The notes under the pieces were generated by a model that had not been told where the DNA came from, searched no databases, and worked only from the letters and a program-made list of their open reading frames with translations. Source: a virus. From it: DNA of 24,136 bases. Position numbers and translations under genes: made by a program. The stretch is taken from positions 1 to 24,136 of IMG/VR virus record IMGVR_UViG_3300025896_000184. One strand, written 5' to 3'. Below, piece after piece: positions 8,509 to 17,331 of this stretch. Positions within the stretch are counted from its first letter, which is position 1. The number at the start of each line of letters is the position of its first letter.

Positions 8509-8934
8509 ATGGCGCTCGCTGCTGCCCAGGTCATCGACGCGGTGGCCGCCCTGCTGGCGCCACTGCCCGCCAGTGCCGGGCGCGTCTACACCAGCCGCGC
8601 CTGGCCCCTCACGCTGGCGGGCCTGCCCGCCTGGCGTGTCACGGCCGAGGAAGAGTCGGTCGTGCCGTTCATGTTGAGCGGCGAGAACGAGCACACGCTT
8701 GCGATCTCCGCCCGGGCCTTTGCCGCGGCCGTCGACGACCTCGACGACGTGCTGCACACGCTGGCGGCGGGAGGCCTCGCGCTGATCTTCGCCGGCACGC
8801 CGCCCCACGCCCTGCGGCTCAGCGGCATCCGCCGCGAGCTCGCCACCGAAGGCGAGGCCATGGTCGGCGTCATCACGCTGCGCCTGCAGGCCACGTTCTA
8901 CGTCCATCCCCAGAACCCCGAAACCATTCTCTGA
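8509..8934 (+). CDS. Tail terminator / minor tail protein (gpU/gpZ-type)
   Basis: A 141-residue protein. The start is ATG 8509, two bases after the stop of the FII-like gene; the longer in-frame extension lies inside that gene and is rejected. The pattern is an N-terminal helix (AAAQVIDAVAALLAPL), the strand RVYTSRAWPLTLAGLPAWRV, then a helical DDLDDVLHTLAAGG segment and closing strands (ITLRLQATFYV). This matches small tail-completion proteins found just before tail tube genes, which stop tail polymerisation and join it to the head. Assignment is by pattern and position. Confidence 0.7.
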   Translation: MALAAAQVIDAVAALLAPLPASAGRVYTSRAWPLTLAGLPAWRVTAEEESVVPFMLSGENEHTLAISARAFAAAVDDLDDVLHTLAAGGLALIFAGTPPHALRLSGIRRELATEGEAMVGVITLRLQATFYVHPQNPETIL

Positions 8935-8946
8935 AGGAGCATCACC

Positions 8947-9597
8947 ATGGGAATCACGGTTGCCGACGGCACCTTTCTCGCGATCGCATCGACCTACGCC
9001 ACCTCGTCCACCATGACGGCGCTGACCAACGCCACCGAGGCCGTGGCCACACTGGGCGCGGGCCACGCCGTGGTGGTGGGCGACGTGCTCGAGCTCACCT
9101 CCGGCTGGCCCGAGGCCGACGGCCGCCTCGTGCGCGTCAAGACCGTCGCCACCAACGATGTCACGCTCGAACTGTTCGATACCAGCAACACCACGCGCTT
9201 TCCGGCTGCCGGTGGCACGGGCAGCGTCCGGCGCATCACCGCCTGGACCACGATCGCGCAGATCCTGGAGCTGAGCACCGAAGGCGGCGACCAGCAGTTC
9301 TACACCTACCAGTTCCTGAACGAACTGGTGAAGCGTCGGGTGCCGACGGCGCGCGAACCCTACGCGCTGAAGATGAAGCTGGCCGACGACATCACGCTCG
9401 CGCAGGACGCCATCATCAAGGCGGCGGAATCGAGCGGCGTGCCCAAGGGCGTGCGCTTCAGCTACCGCAACGGCGCCAAGAGCTACGTCAGCGGTTTCTG
9501 GACACGCGGGGCCTTCGCCGAGCTGACGCTGGGCGAAGCCAACAAGCGCGCGCTGGACGTTGCGCTCACCGGCCTGCCCAGCGAATACGCATCGTGA
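8947..9597 (+). CDS. Major tail tube protein
   Basis: A 216-residue tail tube subunit of the non-contractile type, which forms stacked hexameric rings around the tape measure. Supporting features are the N-terminal MGITVADGTFLAIASTYA, the central segment ILELSTEGGDQQFYTYQFL (about 117-136) and the C-terminal strands VRFSYRNGAKSYVSGFW. A good GAAGGAG site precedes the ATG. It is followed without a gap by the G/GT chaperone gene (GTGA overlap), the standard order for siphoviruses. Confidence 0.82.
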   Translation: MGITVADGTFLAIASTYATSSTMTALTNATEAVATLGAGHAVVVGDVLELTSGWPEADGRLVRVKTVATNDVTLELFDTSNTTRFPAAGGTGSVRRITAWTTIAQILELSTEGGDQQFYTYQFLNELVKRRVPTAREPYALKMKLADDITLAQDAIIKAAESSGVPKGVRFSYRNGAKSYVSGFWTRGAFAELTLGEANKRALDVALTGLPSEYAS

Positions 9598-9995
9598 GCG
9601 AGCTGAGCCTCGAGGGTATCCGCCGCGCGGCCCAGGCGGCTCGCGAGTTTTCGGTGGTGTGCGATCACGCGCAGCTCGTGCTGCGCGTGCCCACGCCGCA
9701 CGAGGCCGAACTCGTGGTCGCGCGTGCCGGCTTCGGCACGGAGGCGAACGCCGGCGAGATCGGCCTGCGGGTGCGGCGCGGCCTGCTCGAACAGGCCGTG
9801 GTGGCCTGGATCGGCGTGACCGTGGGGGACGTGTTGCCCGGGCACGAGCAGGCGGCCGATCCGCTGCAGCTCGAGCCGGGTGCCGCCGCGCTGCTGCTCG
9901 ACGCCCGGCCGCTGTGGGCAGAAGCCCTGTGGGCGCGCCTGAAGGCCGAGACCGACGCGCGCCGCACGGCGCGAGAGAGCGCTGCAAAAAACTGA
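9594..9995 (+). CDS. Tail assembly chaperone, gpG-like
   Basis: A 133-residue protein starting at GTG 9594, overlapping the tail tube stop as GTGA. It lies between the tube and tape-measure genes and ends at a slippery A-run, the hallmark of the lambda G gene. The sequence is acidic and Leu/Ala-rich with a helical C-terminus (LWAEALWARLKAE). In lambda-like phages G and the frameshifted GT coat and stabilise the tape measure before tube assembly. The unframeshifted product ends at the TGA at 9993-9995. Confidence 0.8.
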   Translation: MSELSLEGIRRAAQAAREFSVVCDHAQLVLRVPTPHEAELVVARAGFGTEANAGEIGLRVRRGLLEQAVVAWIGVTVGDVLPGHEQAADPLQLEPGAAALLLDARPLWAEALWARLKAETDARRTARESAAKN

Positions 9996-10237
9996 GGGCG
10001 CGCCTCGAATGGGAGAAATCCCAGGGCGAGGCGCGCAAGCTCATGGCGGCCGGTCTCGGCCAGATGCTGGCACCCATGCCCGTGCAGTGCGCTGGCGCAC
10101 TGCAGGCGGCGCACTGCTGGCAGTTCTGCGGCGGCTGGGAGCCCCAGCGCTGGCCGGTGTACGCCGCCCTCTACCCCGTGCCCGACTGGCACCTGATGAC
10201 CGATCTGATGATGGAGATCCGCGCCCATGGCCGCTGA
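9594..10237 (+). CDS. Tail assembly chaperone gpGT, made by -1 frameshift
   Basis: This product follows frame 9594-9992, then slips back one base and continues to the stop at 10235-10237, adding about 82 residues (LRARLEWEKSQGEARKL onward). The added part has the features of a gpT domain, including a Cys/Trp-rich patch (AAHCWQFCGGWEPQRWP) and an acidic C-terminus. No independent ribosome-binding site is needed for it. The T frame ends 11 bases inside the tape-measure gene, as in other siphoviruses. The heptamer and hairpin are described separately. Confidence 0.82.
9986..10036 (+). promoter_or_regulatory. Programmed -1 frameshift signal (slippery heptamer plus hairpin)
   Basis: The heptamer A AAA AAC occupies 9986-9992 in the exact G frame (GCA AAA AAC TGA). 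After a 5-nt spacer a strong hairpin follows. Its outer stem is a perfect 10 bp (GCGCGCCTCG at 9998-10007 with CGAGGCGCGC at 10027-10036). An inner TGGGA/TCCCA stem is closed by a GAAA tetraloop (10010-10023). Heptamer, spacing and structure together are a textbook stimulatory arrangement. Confidence 0.88.
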
Positions 10238-12284
10238 CAAGGAAGTCAAGTTCCGACTCTCCGCGCAGGACGACACCTCGCGCGTGCTGCGCAATCTGGG
10301 CACGGAGTTCAAGACCCTCGGGAAGTCGACCAGCGCCGTGCGTGGCCTGCTCGGCGACCTGGGCGTGGGCCTGGGCGGAGCGCTGGCCGGCGTCAGCTTC
10401 GCGGCGATCATCAAGGGCGCGATCGACAGCCTGGACGCCCTCAACGACCTGCGCGACGCCACCGGCTCCAGTGTGGAGAACATCTCCGCACTCGAGGACA
10501 TCGCCGCGCGCACCGGCACCAGCTTCGACACCGTCGGCGCGGCCCTGGGCAAGTTCAACAAGGTGCTGACGGAGGCCAAGGACCCGGGCAGCGAAGCGGC
10601 GCAGATCCTCGAGGCCCTCGGCCTCAATGCCGAGGAGCTGCGCAACCTCGACCCGGCCGAGGCGCTGCAGCAGGCGGCGAAAGCGCTGGCCGGCTTTGCG
10701 AACGACGGCGAGCGGGCGCGCGCCGTGCAGCAGCTGTTCGGCAAATCGGTGCGCGAGATCGGCCCCCTCCTGGCCGATCTGGCCGAAGCAGGGCAGCTCA
10801 ATGCCACCGTGACGGCCCAGCAGGCGCAGGAGGCTGAAAAGTTCAGCCATGCGCTCAGCGCGATCGAGAAGAACGCGCTCGACGTGAGCCGCGCGCTGGC
10901 CTCATCGATGCTGCCCACGCTCAACGGCATCGTCGAGGCCTTCCGGGGCGGAGCGAGCGAAGGCGACGCGCTGAAGGGCGTGGTCGACGGTATCGGCGCG
11001 GTGTTCCGCACGGTGGTGCAGACGCTGACGATCGTCGGCGCGAACGTGTCCTTCGTGTTCGCTGCCACAGGCCGTGAGATCGGCGCGATCGTCGCGCAGA
11101 TCGCTGCCCTGGCTCGCATGGATATCAGCGGCTTTCGTGCAATCAGCGATGCCGTGCGCGCCGATGGGGTGCGCGCCCGGGCCGAGCTGGATGCCCTGGA
11201 GCGCCGCATCATGTCGGTGGGCGGGCCCGATCTCGGGCAGAGTGACCCCCGCGAGCTGGCCCGCCGCGGCCGCGGCCCCCGCACGCTGGCCACGCTGAAG
11301 ATTCCCGACGAGGTCAAACCCACGCGCCCGGGGGGCTCACGGGCGCCCAGGGGTGAGCGTGCCGAGATCGACGAGGCCGCCCAGGCCCTGGCCCGCTACG
11401 TGGCGCAGCTCGACCGCGAACTGCAGGCCGTGGACGACCTGACCGAAGAGCAGAAGGCGCTGAACTTTCTGCGTTCGCTGGGCAGTACCGGAGAGATTGA
11501 GCAGGTCCGCGAGCTGGTGCTCGGCATGGCCCAGCAGAAGCAGTCGGTGCTCGACCAGGCCGATGCCGAGAAGGAACTGAACCGCTACCTCCAGGAGCAG
11601 GCCGGGCTGCGCAAGCAGATCGACGAAACGCTCGACAACCTCAGCGGCCGCACCGAAGAAGCGCGCAAGCGCGCCCTGACCGAGCGCCTGCAGAGCCGGC
11701 TGAGCGCCGGCGAGAACTTCAGCCCCGAGGAGCTCGACCGCATCGTCAAGGGCATCGGTGGCGTCAACGAGAAGCTCGAACAAGGCAAGGGCATCGCCGA
11801 GGAACTGGGGCTGAGCTTCAGCAGTGCCTTCGAAGACGCCATCGTGCATGGCGGCAAGCTGAGCGACGTGCTCGACGGCCTGGGGGCCGACATCACCCGC
11901 ATCGTCACCCGCAAGCTCGTGACCGAGCCACTGGGCAACGGCATCGCCGACCTGTTCAAGAGCGCCGGCGGCTCCGGTGGCGGTGGCGGTGACCTGTGGG
12001 GCAAGCTCTTCGGCCAGGTCAGCAGCTTCTTCGGCGGCTTCTTCGCCGAGGGTGGTTACCTGCCCGCAGGCAAGTGGGGCATTGCCGGCGAGCGGGGCCC
12101 GGAACCGATCTTCGGCGGCCGCTCGGGCATGACGATTCACCCGGCCTCGGCCGAGCCGGTGCAGCGCCCGGTCTCGGTGGTCAACCACTTCGCGATCAGC
12201 GGTGCGGCCGACGTGCGCACCCAGACCCAGCTCGCCGCCGCCGCCGGCGCCGGTGTGCAACGCGCCCTGGCCCGCAACGGCTGA
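10227..12284 (+). CDS. Tail length tape measure protein
   Basis: A 685-residue tape measure, whose length sets tail length. It starts at ATG 10227 inside the end of the T frame. Features are an N-terminal KFRLSAQDDTSRVLRNLG start typical of the family, hydrophobic segments at about 43-66 and 265-300, and long helical regions (about 385-560). The C-terminal block FAEGGYLPAGKWGIAGERGP (about 607-626) is strongly conserved in these proteins. A Gly-rich linker precedes this block. Using the usual proportion of about 1.5 angstrom per helical residue, the tail would be roughly 100 nm, which is an inference. It is short compared with many tape measures. Confidence 0.92.
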   Translation: MAADKEVKFRLSAQDDTSRVLRNLGTEFKTLGKSTSAVRGLLGDLGVGLGGALAGVSFAAIIKGAIDSLDALNDLRDATGSSVENISALEDIAARTGTSFDTVGAALGKFNKVLTEAKDPGSEAAQILEALGLNAEELRNLDPAEALQQAAKALAGFANDGERARAVQQLFGKSVREIGPLLADLAEAGQLNATVTAQQAQEAEKFSHALSAIEKNALDVSRALASSMLPTLNGIVEAFRGGASEGDALKGVVDGIGAVFRTVVQTLTIVGANVSFVFAATGREIGAIVAQIAALARMDISGFRAISDAVRADGVRARAELDALERRIMSVGGPDLGQSDPRELARRGRGPRTLATLKIPDEVKPTRPGGSRAPRGERAEIDEAAQALARYVAQLDRELQAVDDLTEEQKALNFLRSLGSTGEIEQVRELVLGMAQQKQSVLDQADAEKELNRYLQEQAGLRKQIDETLDNLSGRTEEARKRALTERLQSRLSAGENFSPEELDRIVKGIGGVNEKLEQGKGIAEELGLSFSSAFEDAIVHGGKLSDVLDGLGADITRIVTRKLVTEPLGNGIADLFKSAGGSGGGGGDLWGKLFGQVSSFFGGFFAEGGYLPAGKWGIAGERGPEPIFGGRSGMTIHPASAEPVQRPVSVVNHFAISGAADVRTQTQLAAAAGAGVQRALARNG

Positions 12285-12306
12285 ACGCCTCACCTCGACT
12301 CCGACC

Positions 12307-12912
12307 ATGGCATTCTTCGAACACCGACTGGACCCGCGCATCACCGTGGGCGCCAAGGGCGGCCCGCAGTGGAGCACGCACGTCACGCGCACCGCCTCGG
12401 GCCGGCGCTTCACGAACCGCCTGTGGGCCTACCCGCTGCACAAGTACGACGTGTCGCACGGCCTGCACAGCGCGGCCGATTTCGAGACGCTGCGCGCCTT
12501 CTTCATGGTGGTTGCCGGCCAGGCGGACGGATTCCGGTTCAAGGATTGGGCCGACTACCGCTGCACGCAGACCACGAGCAGCCTCACGTTCATCACCGGC
12601 AGCACGTGGCAGCTCAACCGCATGTACGCGGCGGGCGCGCGCTCCTATGTGCGGCCGATCAGCAAGCCGGTGGCCGCCACGGTGTACCGCACGCGCGCCT
12701 CGGTGGTGACCGTGGCCAGCGCCACCATCGACACCACCACCGGCATCGCCACGATCGCCGGCCACAGCGCCGGCGACACCTACACCTGGGAGGGCGAGTT
12801 CGACGTGCCGGTGGCCTTCACGAGCGACTTCGCCGACATCGAAATGATCGGCGGCGGCGCCGACCTGCTGCAGAACTGGGCAGGCATCCAGGTCGAGGAG
12901 ATCCGGCTGTGA
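12307..12912 (+). CDS. Tail-tip protein, DUF2460 family (GTA gp12-like)
   Basis: A 201-residue protein with the family's hallmark pattern: N-terminal GGPQWSTHVTRTASGRRFTN, then a DGFRFKDWADYRC motif at about 76-88. The start is ATG 12307; an in-frame extension upstream lies in the tape-measure gene. DUF2460 proteins are distal tail hub components in gene transfer agents and related siphoviruses. The gene is the first of a DUF2460, DUF2163, NlpC/P60, tip-protein cluster, which supports the call. The stop overlaps the next start as GTGA. Confidence 0.88.
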   Translation: MAFFEHRLDPRITVGAKGGPQWSTHVTRTASGRRFTNRLWAYPLHKYDVSHGLHSAADFETLRAFFMVVAGQADGFRFKDWADYRCTQTTSSLTFITGSTWQLNRMYAAGARSYVRPISKPVAATVYRTRASVVTVASATIDTTTGIATIAGHSAGDTYTWEGEFDVPVAFTSDFADIEMIGGGADLLQNWAGIQVEEIRL

Positions 12913-13760
12913 AAACCCTGCCATCGGCCCTGGCGGCGCACTACGCCGGCACCGGGCACACGCTGGCCACGGCCCTGCGCATCACGCGCACCGACAACGT
13001 GGTCTTCGCGATCACCGACCACGACGCCGACTCGACGATCGACGCCGTGCTCTACAAGTCCGCGCCCGGCCTGGACGTGACCAACATCGAGCACAGCGCC
13101 GGCACGGGTGTGGACAACCTCGAGCTCAGCGTCTTCGGTGACGACAGCGTCTTCACGCCGATCGACGTGCTCGGCGGCGTGTGGCGCAACGCCGCCTTCA
13201 CGATCTTCCGCTACAACTGGGCGAGCCCCGCCGACGGCATCGACACGCTGCTCACCGGCACGGTGGGTGAGGTCACGCTGCGCGGGAACACCATCGTTGC
13301 CGAGCTGCGGGGGCTGCAGCAGTACCTGCAGCAACCGGTGGGCAACGTCAGCACCAAGGCCTGCCGCACCCGCCTGGGCAGCGCGCTGTGCGGCGTGAAC
13401 CTGGCCACGTACACCTTCGCGGCCACGATCACCACGGCCACGAGCCGGCAGGTGTTCACCGCCGCCGCGCTGGCCCAGGCGGCGGGCTACTTCGCCGAAG
13501 GGCTGCTCACCTGGACGAGCGGGGCGAATGCCGGCCTGTCGCAGAAGGTCAAGACCTTCGCCGCGGGCGGTGTGGTCACTCTGGCGCTGCCGATGCTGGG
13601 CACGGTCAGCGTGGGCGACGGCTTCGACATCACGGCCGGGTGTACCAAACGCCTGGCCGAAGACTGCATCGCCAAGTTCGCCAACGTGCTCAACTACCAA
13701 GGCGAGCCGCACCGCCCCACGCTCGACGACATGGTCAAGCCGGTCGAGCCCAGCGTATGA
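12909..13760 (+). CDS. Tail-tip hub protein, DUF2163 family (GTA gp13-like)
   Basis: A 283-residue protein starting at GTG 12909 (MKTLPSALAAHY). It has the DUF2163 N-terminal domain, with ALRITRTDNVVFAITDHDAD at about 22-41. The C-terminal beta domain contains Cys residues in KACRTRLGSALCGVN and ITAGCTKRLAEDCIAKF. Related proteins bind an iron-sulphur or metal site in the tail tip of some phages (lambda gpL-like), and these Cys residues are candidate ligands here. It overlaps the previous gene by GTGA and the next by ATGA. Confidence 0.87.
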   Translation: MKTLPSALAAHYAGTGHTLATALRITRTDNVVFAITDHDADSTIDAVLYKSAPGLDVTNIEHSAGTGVDNLELSVFGDDSVFTPIDVLGGVWRNAAFTIFRYNWASPADGIDTLLTGTVGEVTLRGNTIVAELRGLQQYLQQPVGNVSTKACRTRLGSALCGVNLATYTFAATITTATSRQVFTAAALAQAAGYFAEGLLTWTSGANAGLSQKVKTFAAGGVVTLALPMLGTVSVGDGFDITAGCTKRLAEDCIAKFANVLNYQGEPHRPTLDDMVKPVEPSV

Positions 13761-14194
13761 GCCTGACCCGCAGCGATGTGGTGGCCGCGGCCCGCACGTG
13801 GATCGGCACCCCCTGGCAACACCAGCAGCGCACCAAGGGCGTGGCGGTCGATTGTGTCGGCCTGGTGATCGGCGTGGGCCGCGAGCTCGGCATGGTCACC
13901 GGCGACTGGGACATCAAGGGCTATGGCCGCCACCCCGACGGCCGCCTGCTCGCGATGGCCGACGAGCACATGCAGCGCATCGCACTGTGCGACATGCGGC
14001 CGGGCGACGTGATCGGTGTGGTGCTCGATGCCGAACCGCAGCACTTCGCGATCCTGGGCGACTACCTGCATGGCGGCCTCTCGATCATCCATGCCGCAGC
14101 CAACGCGCGCCCGCCGCGCGTGATCGAAACCCGCCTGATGCCCAGCCGCGCCCTGCGCGTGGTGGCGGCCTGGGCATTGCCAGGGGTGGCCTGA
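13757..14194 (+). CDS. Tail-tip NlpC/P60 endopeptidase
   Basis: A 145-residue papain-like peptidase. The catalytic triad is visible as Cys33 in VDCVGL, His96 in EPQHFAIL and His112 in SIIHAA. This is an NlpC/P60 protein of the lambda gpK type, which cleaves cross-links in the host peptidoglycan during DNA entry. I chose ATG 13757 because it forms an ATGA overlap with the DUF2163 gene and begins the domain correctly (MSLTRSDVVAAARTWIGTPW). It ends in a TGATG overlap with the tip protein. The whole length is catalytic domain. Confidence 0.92.
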   Translation: MSLTRSDVVAAARTWIGTPWQHQQRTKGVAVDCVGLVIGVGRELGMVTGDWDIKGYGRHPDGRLLAMADEHMQRIALCDMRPGDVIGVVLDAEPQHFAILGDYLHGGLSIIHAAANARPPRVIETRLMPSRALRVVAAWALPGVA

Positions 14195-17100
14195 TGTCGA
14201 CGCAATATATCGTTGCCGCGGTCGGCGCAGTTGTTGGTGGATACGTCGGCAGCTTTTTCGGCGCAACGGCGCAGGGCGCCCAGTGGGGCTGGGCCCTTGG
14301 TGGTGCCGTCGGGGCCTCGATGGCGCCGAACCAGAAGGTGCAAGGGCCCAAGCTCGCCGACCTGAAGGCCACCGGCGTGGAGTACGGCCAGCCCATCCCC
14401 TGGCTGCAGGGGCACCCGCGCGTGGCACCCCAGGTGTGGTGGTCGAGTGACCGGCGCGAGATCGCGACCACGGTGGAGCAGGGCGGCAAGGGCGGCGGTG
14501 GCACCGACGTGACGACCTACACCTACGAGGTCGACATGCTGCTCGGCTTGTCGGACAACGAGATCGTCGGGGTCTCCCGCGTCTGGCAGAACGGCAAGCT
14601 CGTCTACAACACCCTGTCCAGCGCCGACAGTGGCACGGTGGCGGCCAGCGTCACCACCGATCTGTGGAAGCGCATCACGGTGTACACCGGCAGCGCCACG
14701 CAGATGCCCGACCCGGCCTATGAAGCCGCGGTCGGAACGGCCAATGCGCCGGCCTACCGTGGCCGCGGCAGCGTGTTCATCGAGGGCCTGCAACTCGGCG
14801 GCTCGGGGCAGATCCCGAACCTGACATTCGAGGTGCTGACCAAGGGCGATGTCGGCTTTGCCTATGACCAGATCGACCCGCTGCTGAGCATCGCGCTGAC
14901 GAACAACGACATCCCGTGCACCATCGGGCACCGGGTGGGCAAGTACAAGATCATGGTGGCCAACACCAGCACCGGGCGCCCGCTGAAATACTGGGATGTG
15001 GAAGAGGCGCAGGACGGCACCATCGAGCTCGTCTCGCTGGGGCAGATCGGTACATTTCAGACGGCCGGCACCATCGTGGCGGGCAACAGCGATCAAAGCT
15101 GTTTCGTGCTCAACAGCGGTGGCGGGACGAACGTGTTGCGCGTCATCGAAGACGACGCCACATGGGCCGACTACAACATCGGCAGCACATTCAGCACCTG
15201 GGGGCGCCGCAACGGCGTGGTGGTGGGGCGCCGATTGAGCGACGGCAAGATCGTTCGCGCCGACACCCTGGCCGCCAGCGCGGCGGGCGGGTACGTGGCG
15301 AATCACATCGCCGTAGGAACTGACAAGTGCTTTGCACTGCGCGGCAGCGTCGGGCCGCTCGAGGTCTACGTGTTCGATTTGTCGACGATGGCGCTGCTGC
15401 AGACCATCGCGACGCCCGCGGGGGGCAGCGCGAACTTGTTCTGCGACGAGCACGACAACGTCTACGTCACCAGCGGCACCGCGTTTTGGCGGCTCGACGT
15501 CACGGGATGGACGGCGATGCCTTCGCCCGGCTCCAGTGGGTGGGGCACGGCCGGTGGCTATTCGAGCCTCAACCTGGCCGGAGGCTACCTCTATACGACT
15601 TCGGCCGGCGGACCCAGCGCAACTTTTACCAACAAACGGTTGATGATGCTGCCCACCTACACGCTGCGGGACGAGAGCTTGGCGGATGTGGTCAGCCGCC
15701 TGTGCCTACGTGCAGGACTCACGGCTGGGCAGTTTGACGTGACGGCGCTCGCCAGCATCGCGAAGCCGGTGCGGGCCTTCGCCGTGAGCCAGGTATGCGG
15801 CACGCGCGCCTGTCTCGACATCCTGGCTTCGGCCTACTTCTTCGAGTGCGTGGGAGGCGACAAATTGTACTTCCGCCCGCGGGGTTCGGCGCCGGTGGCC
15901 ACGATCCCATGGGCCGATCTGGGCGCGAGCATGAGCCCGGAGGGGGACGCCGAGACCCTGGCGCTGAAGCTCAACAACGAGCTCGAGATCCCGGCCGAGG
16001 TAGCGCTGAGCTACATCAACGTCGACAAGGACTACAACACCGACACGCAGGTCAGCGACCGGCTGCTCACGGCCCAGGGCAGCACCAGCAACGCGCAATT
16101 GCCCCTGGCCTTCACGGCATCCGAGGCCAAGGGCATCGCCGATGCGATGGTGGCTGATCAGGGGGCGTCGATCGTCAGCACCCGGCTCGCCTTGCCGCAC
16201 ACCTACGCGCGCCTCGAGCCCACCGACGTCGTGCTCGCCACCGGCGATGACGGCAGTCAGTACCGCCTGCGCTTGATCAAGCGCGCCGACGCGTCCGGGC
16301 TGCTGAGCTTCGACGCCGTGCTCGACGATGCCAGCGTGCTCACCAGCGCGGGTGTGACGAGCACCGACTACATCCCGTCGACGACGGTCAATGCGCCGGC
16401 GCAGACGCTGCTGGAGGTTCTGGACATTCCCATCCTGCGCGACGCCGACAACTCCCCTGGGCACTACGGGGTTTGCAAAGGGAGTTCCCCCCAGTGGCCC
16501 GGGGCCGTGATCTTCGGCAGCGCAAACGACGTGGACTTCGTACAGGCAGCCACGGTGACCGAAGCGGCGATTTTCGGTGTGGCAACCACCACTTTGGGCG
16601 CTTGGACTGGGGGCAACGTTTTCGACGAAACCAACACGCTCACCGTCGACGTTGGGAACGGCCAGCTGGCCAGCAGCACGCGCGATGCGCTGTTGTCCGA
16701 CGAGACGATCAACTCCCTCCTCGTCGGGGCCGAGATCATCCGCTTCGTGGATGCGGCGCTGCTGGGCCCCGGCGTCTATCAACTGGCGCGCCTTTTGCGC
16801 GGCCAGCGGGGCACGGAATGGGCCGCCGGAGGGCACGCCGCGGCCGAACGCGTGGTGCTGTTGCGCAACGCCGGCGCGCGCCGCCTGCCGTTGCAGGCCG
16901 GGCAGATCAATGTGCCCCTGTACTGGCGTGGGGTGTCGATCGGCCGCAAGCTGAGCACCGCAACCAGCAAGCAAGTCACGAACACCGGCATCGGACTCAA
17001 ACCCCACGCCCCGGTGGACGCCCGCGTGGCCCGCGATGCGGGCAACGACTGCACGATCCGCTGGGCGAGGCGCACCCGCCTGTCTCATCGGTTTCTCTCG

Positions 17101-17331
17101 CCGGGCATCGACGCACCGCTTGGCGAGACCAGCGAAGCCTACGTGGTAGAGATCTACAGCTCGGCTTCGTTCCTCACCCTGGTGCGCTCCATCAGTGCCA
17201 CCGGTCCCGCCAGTTACACCGCCGCGCAGCAGACCAGTGACGGGCTCACTCCGGGTGACCCGCTCAACCTTCGCATTTACCAAGTCTCGGCCGTCGTCGG
17301 CCGGGGTTACCTATTGCAGGCCATCGCATGA
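14194..17331 (+). CDS. Large tail tip / host-specificity protein (gp15/J-like)
   Basis: A 1045-residue protein. The start is ATG 14194 by TGATG overlap; the longer open frame upstream is antigenic noise from the NlpC gene. Residues 5-45 are Gly-rich and hydrophobic (VGAVVGGYVGSFFG), typical of the family and of membrane contact. Residues about 50-250 carry the hub-like region, with a WKRITVYTGSATQMPDP motif. Residues about 280-480 include a beta-propeller-like insertion (LFCDEHDNVYVTSGTAFWRL). The C-terminal part has the GVYQLARLLRGQRGTEWA motif characteristic of GTA gp15-type tips, then a fibronectin-like domain (about 940-1045). It probably forms the distal tip that touches the receptor. 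Confidence 0.87.
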   Translation: MSTQYIVAAVGAVVGGYVGSFFGATAQGAQWGWALGGAVGASMAPNQKVQGPKLADLKATGVEYGQPIPWLQGHPRVAPQVWWSSDRREIATTVEQGGKGGGGTDVTTYTYEVDMLLGLSDNEIVGVSRVWQNGKLVYNTLSSADSGTVAASVTTDLWKRITVYTGSATQMPDPAYEAAVGTANAPAYRGRGSVFIEGLQLGGSGQIPNLTFEVLTKGDVGFAYDQIDPLLSIALTNNDIPCTIGHRVGKYKIMVANTSTGRPLKYWDVEEAQDGTIELVSLGQIGTFQTAGTIVAGNSDQSCFVLNSGGGTNVLRVIEDDATWADYNIGSTFSTWGRRNGVVVGRRLSDGKIVRADTLAASAAGGYVANHIAVGTDKCFALRGSVGPLEVYVFDLSTMALLQTIATPAGGSANLFCDEHDNVYVTSGTAFWRLDVTGWTAMPSPGSSGWGTAGGYSSLNLAGGYLYTTSAGGPSATFTNKRLMMLPTYTLRDESLADVVSRLCLRAGLTAGQFDVTALASIAKPVRAFAVSQVCGTRACLDILASAYFFECVGGDKLYFRPRGSAPVATIPWADLGASMSPEGDAETLALKLNNELEIPAEVALSYINVDKDYNTDTQVSDRLLTAQGSTSNAQLPLAFTASEAKGIADAMVADQGASIVSTRLALPHTYARLEPTDVVLATGDDGSQYRLRLIKRADASGLLSFDAVLDDASVLTSAGVTSTDYIPSTTVNAPAQTLLEVLDIPILRDADNSPGHYGVCKGSSPQWPGAVIFGSANDVDFVQAATVTEAAIFGVATTTLGAWTGGNVFDETNTLTVDVGNGQLASSTRDALLSDETINSLLVGAEIIRFVDAALLGPGVYQLARLLRGQRGTEWAAGGHAAAERVVLLRNAGARRLPLQAGQINVPLYWRGVSIGRKLSTATSKQVTNTGIGLKPHAPVDARVARDAGNDCTIRWARRTRLSHRFLSPGIDAPLGETSEAYVVEIYSSASFLTLVRSISATGPASYTAAQQTSDGLTPGDPLNLRIYQVSAVVGRGYLLQAIA

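Noticed and set aside
9665-11323. Long - strand frame opposite the tail chaperone and tape measure genes
   Set aside because: Composition is Ser/Arg/Ala-rich with no domain, and it conflicts with well-supported + strand genes and the frameshift signal.
13528-14193. N-terminal extension of the tip-protein frame
   Set aside because: It overlaps the NlpC/P60 gene completely, is Arg-rich, and the family-like sequence begins at ATG 14194 with a TGATG overlap.
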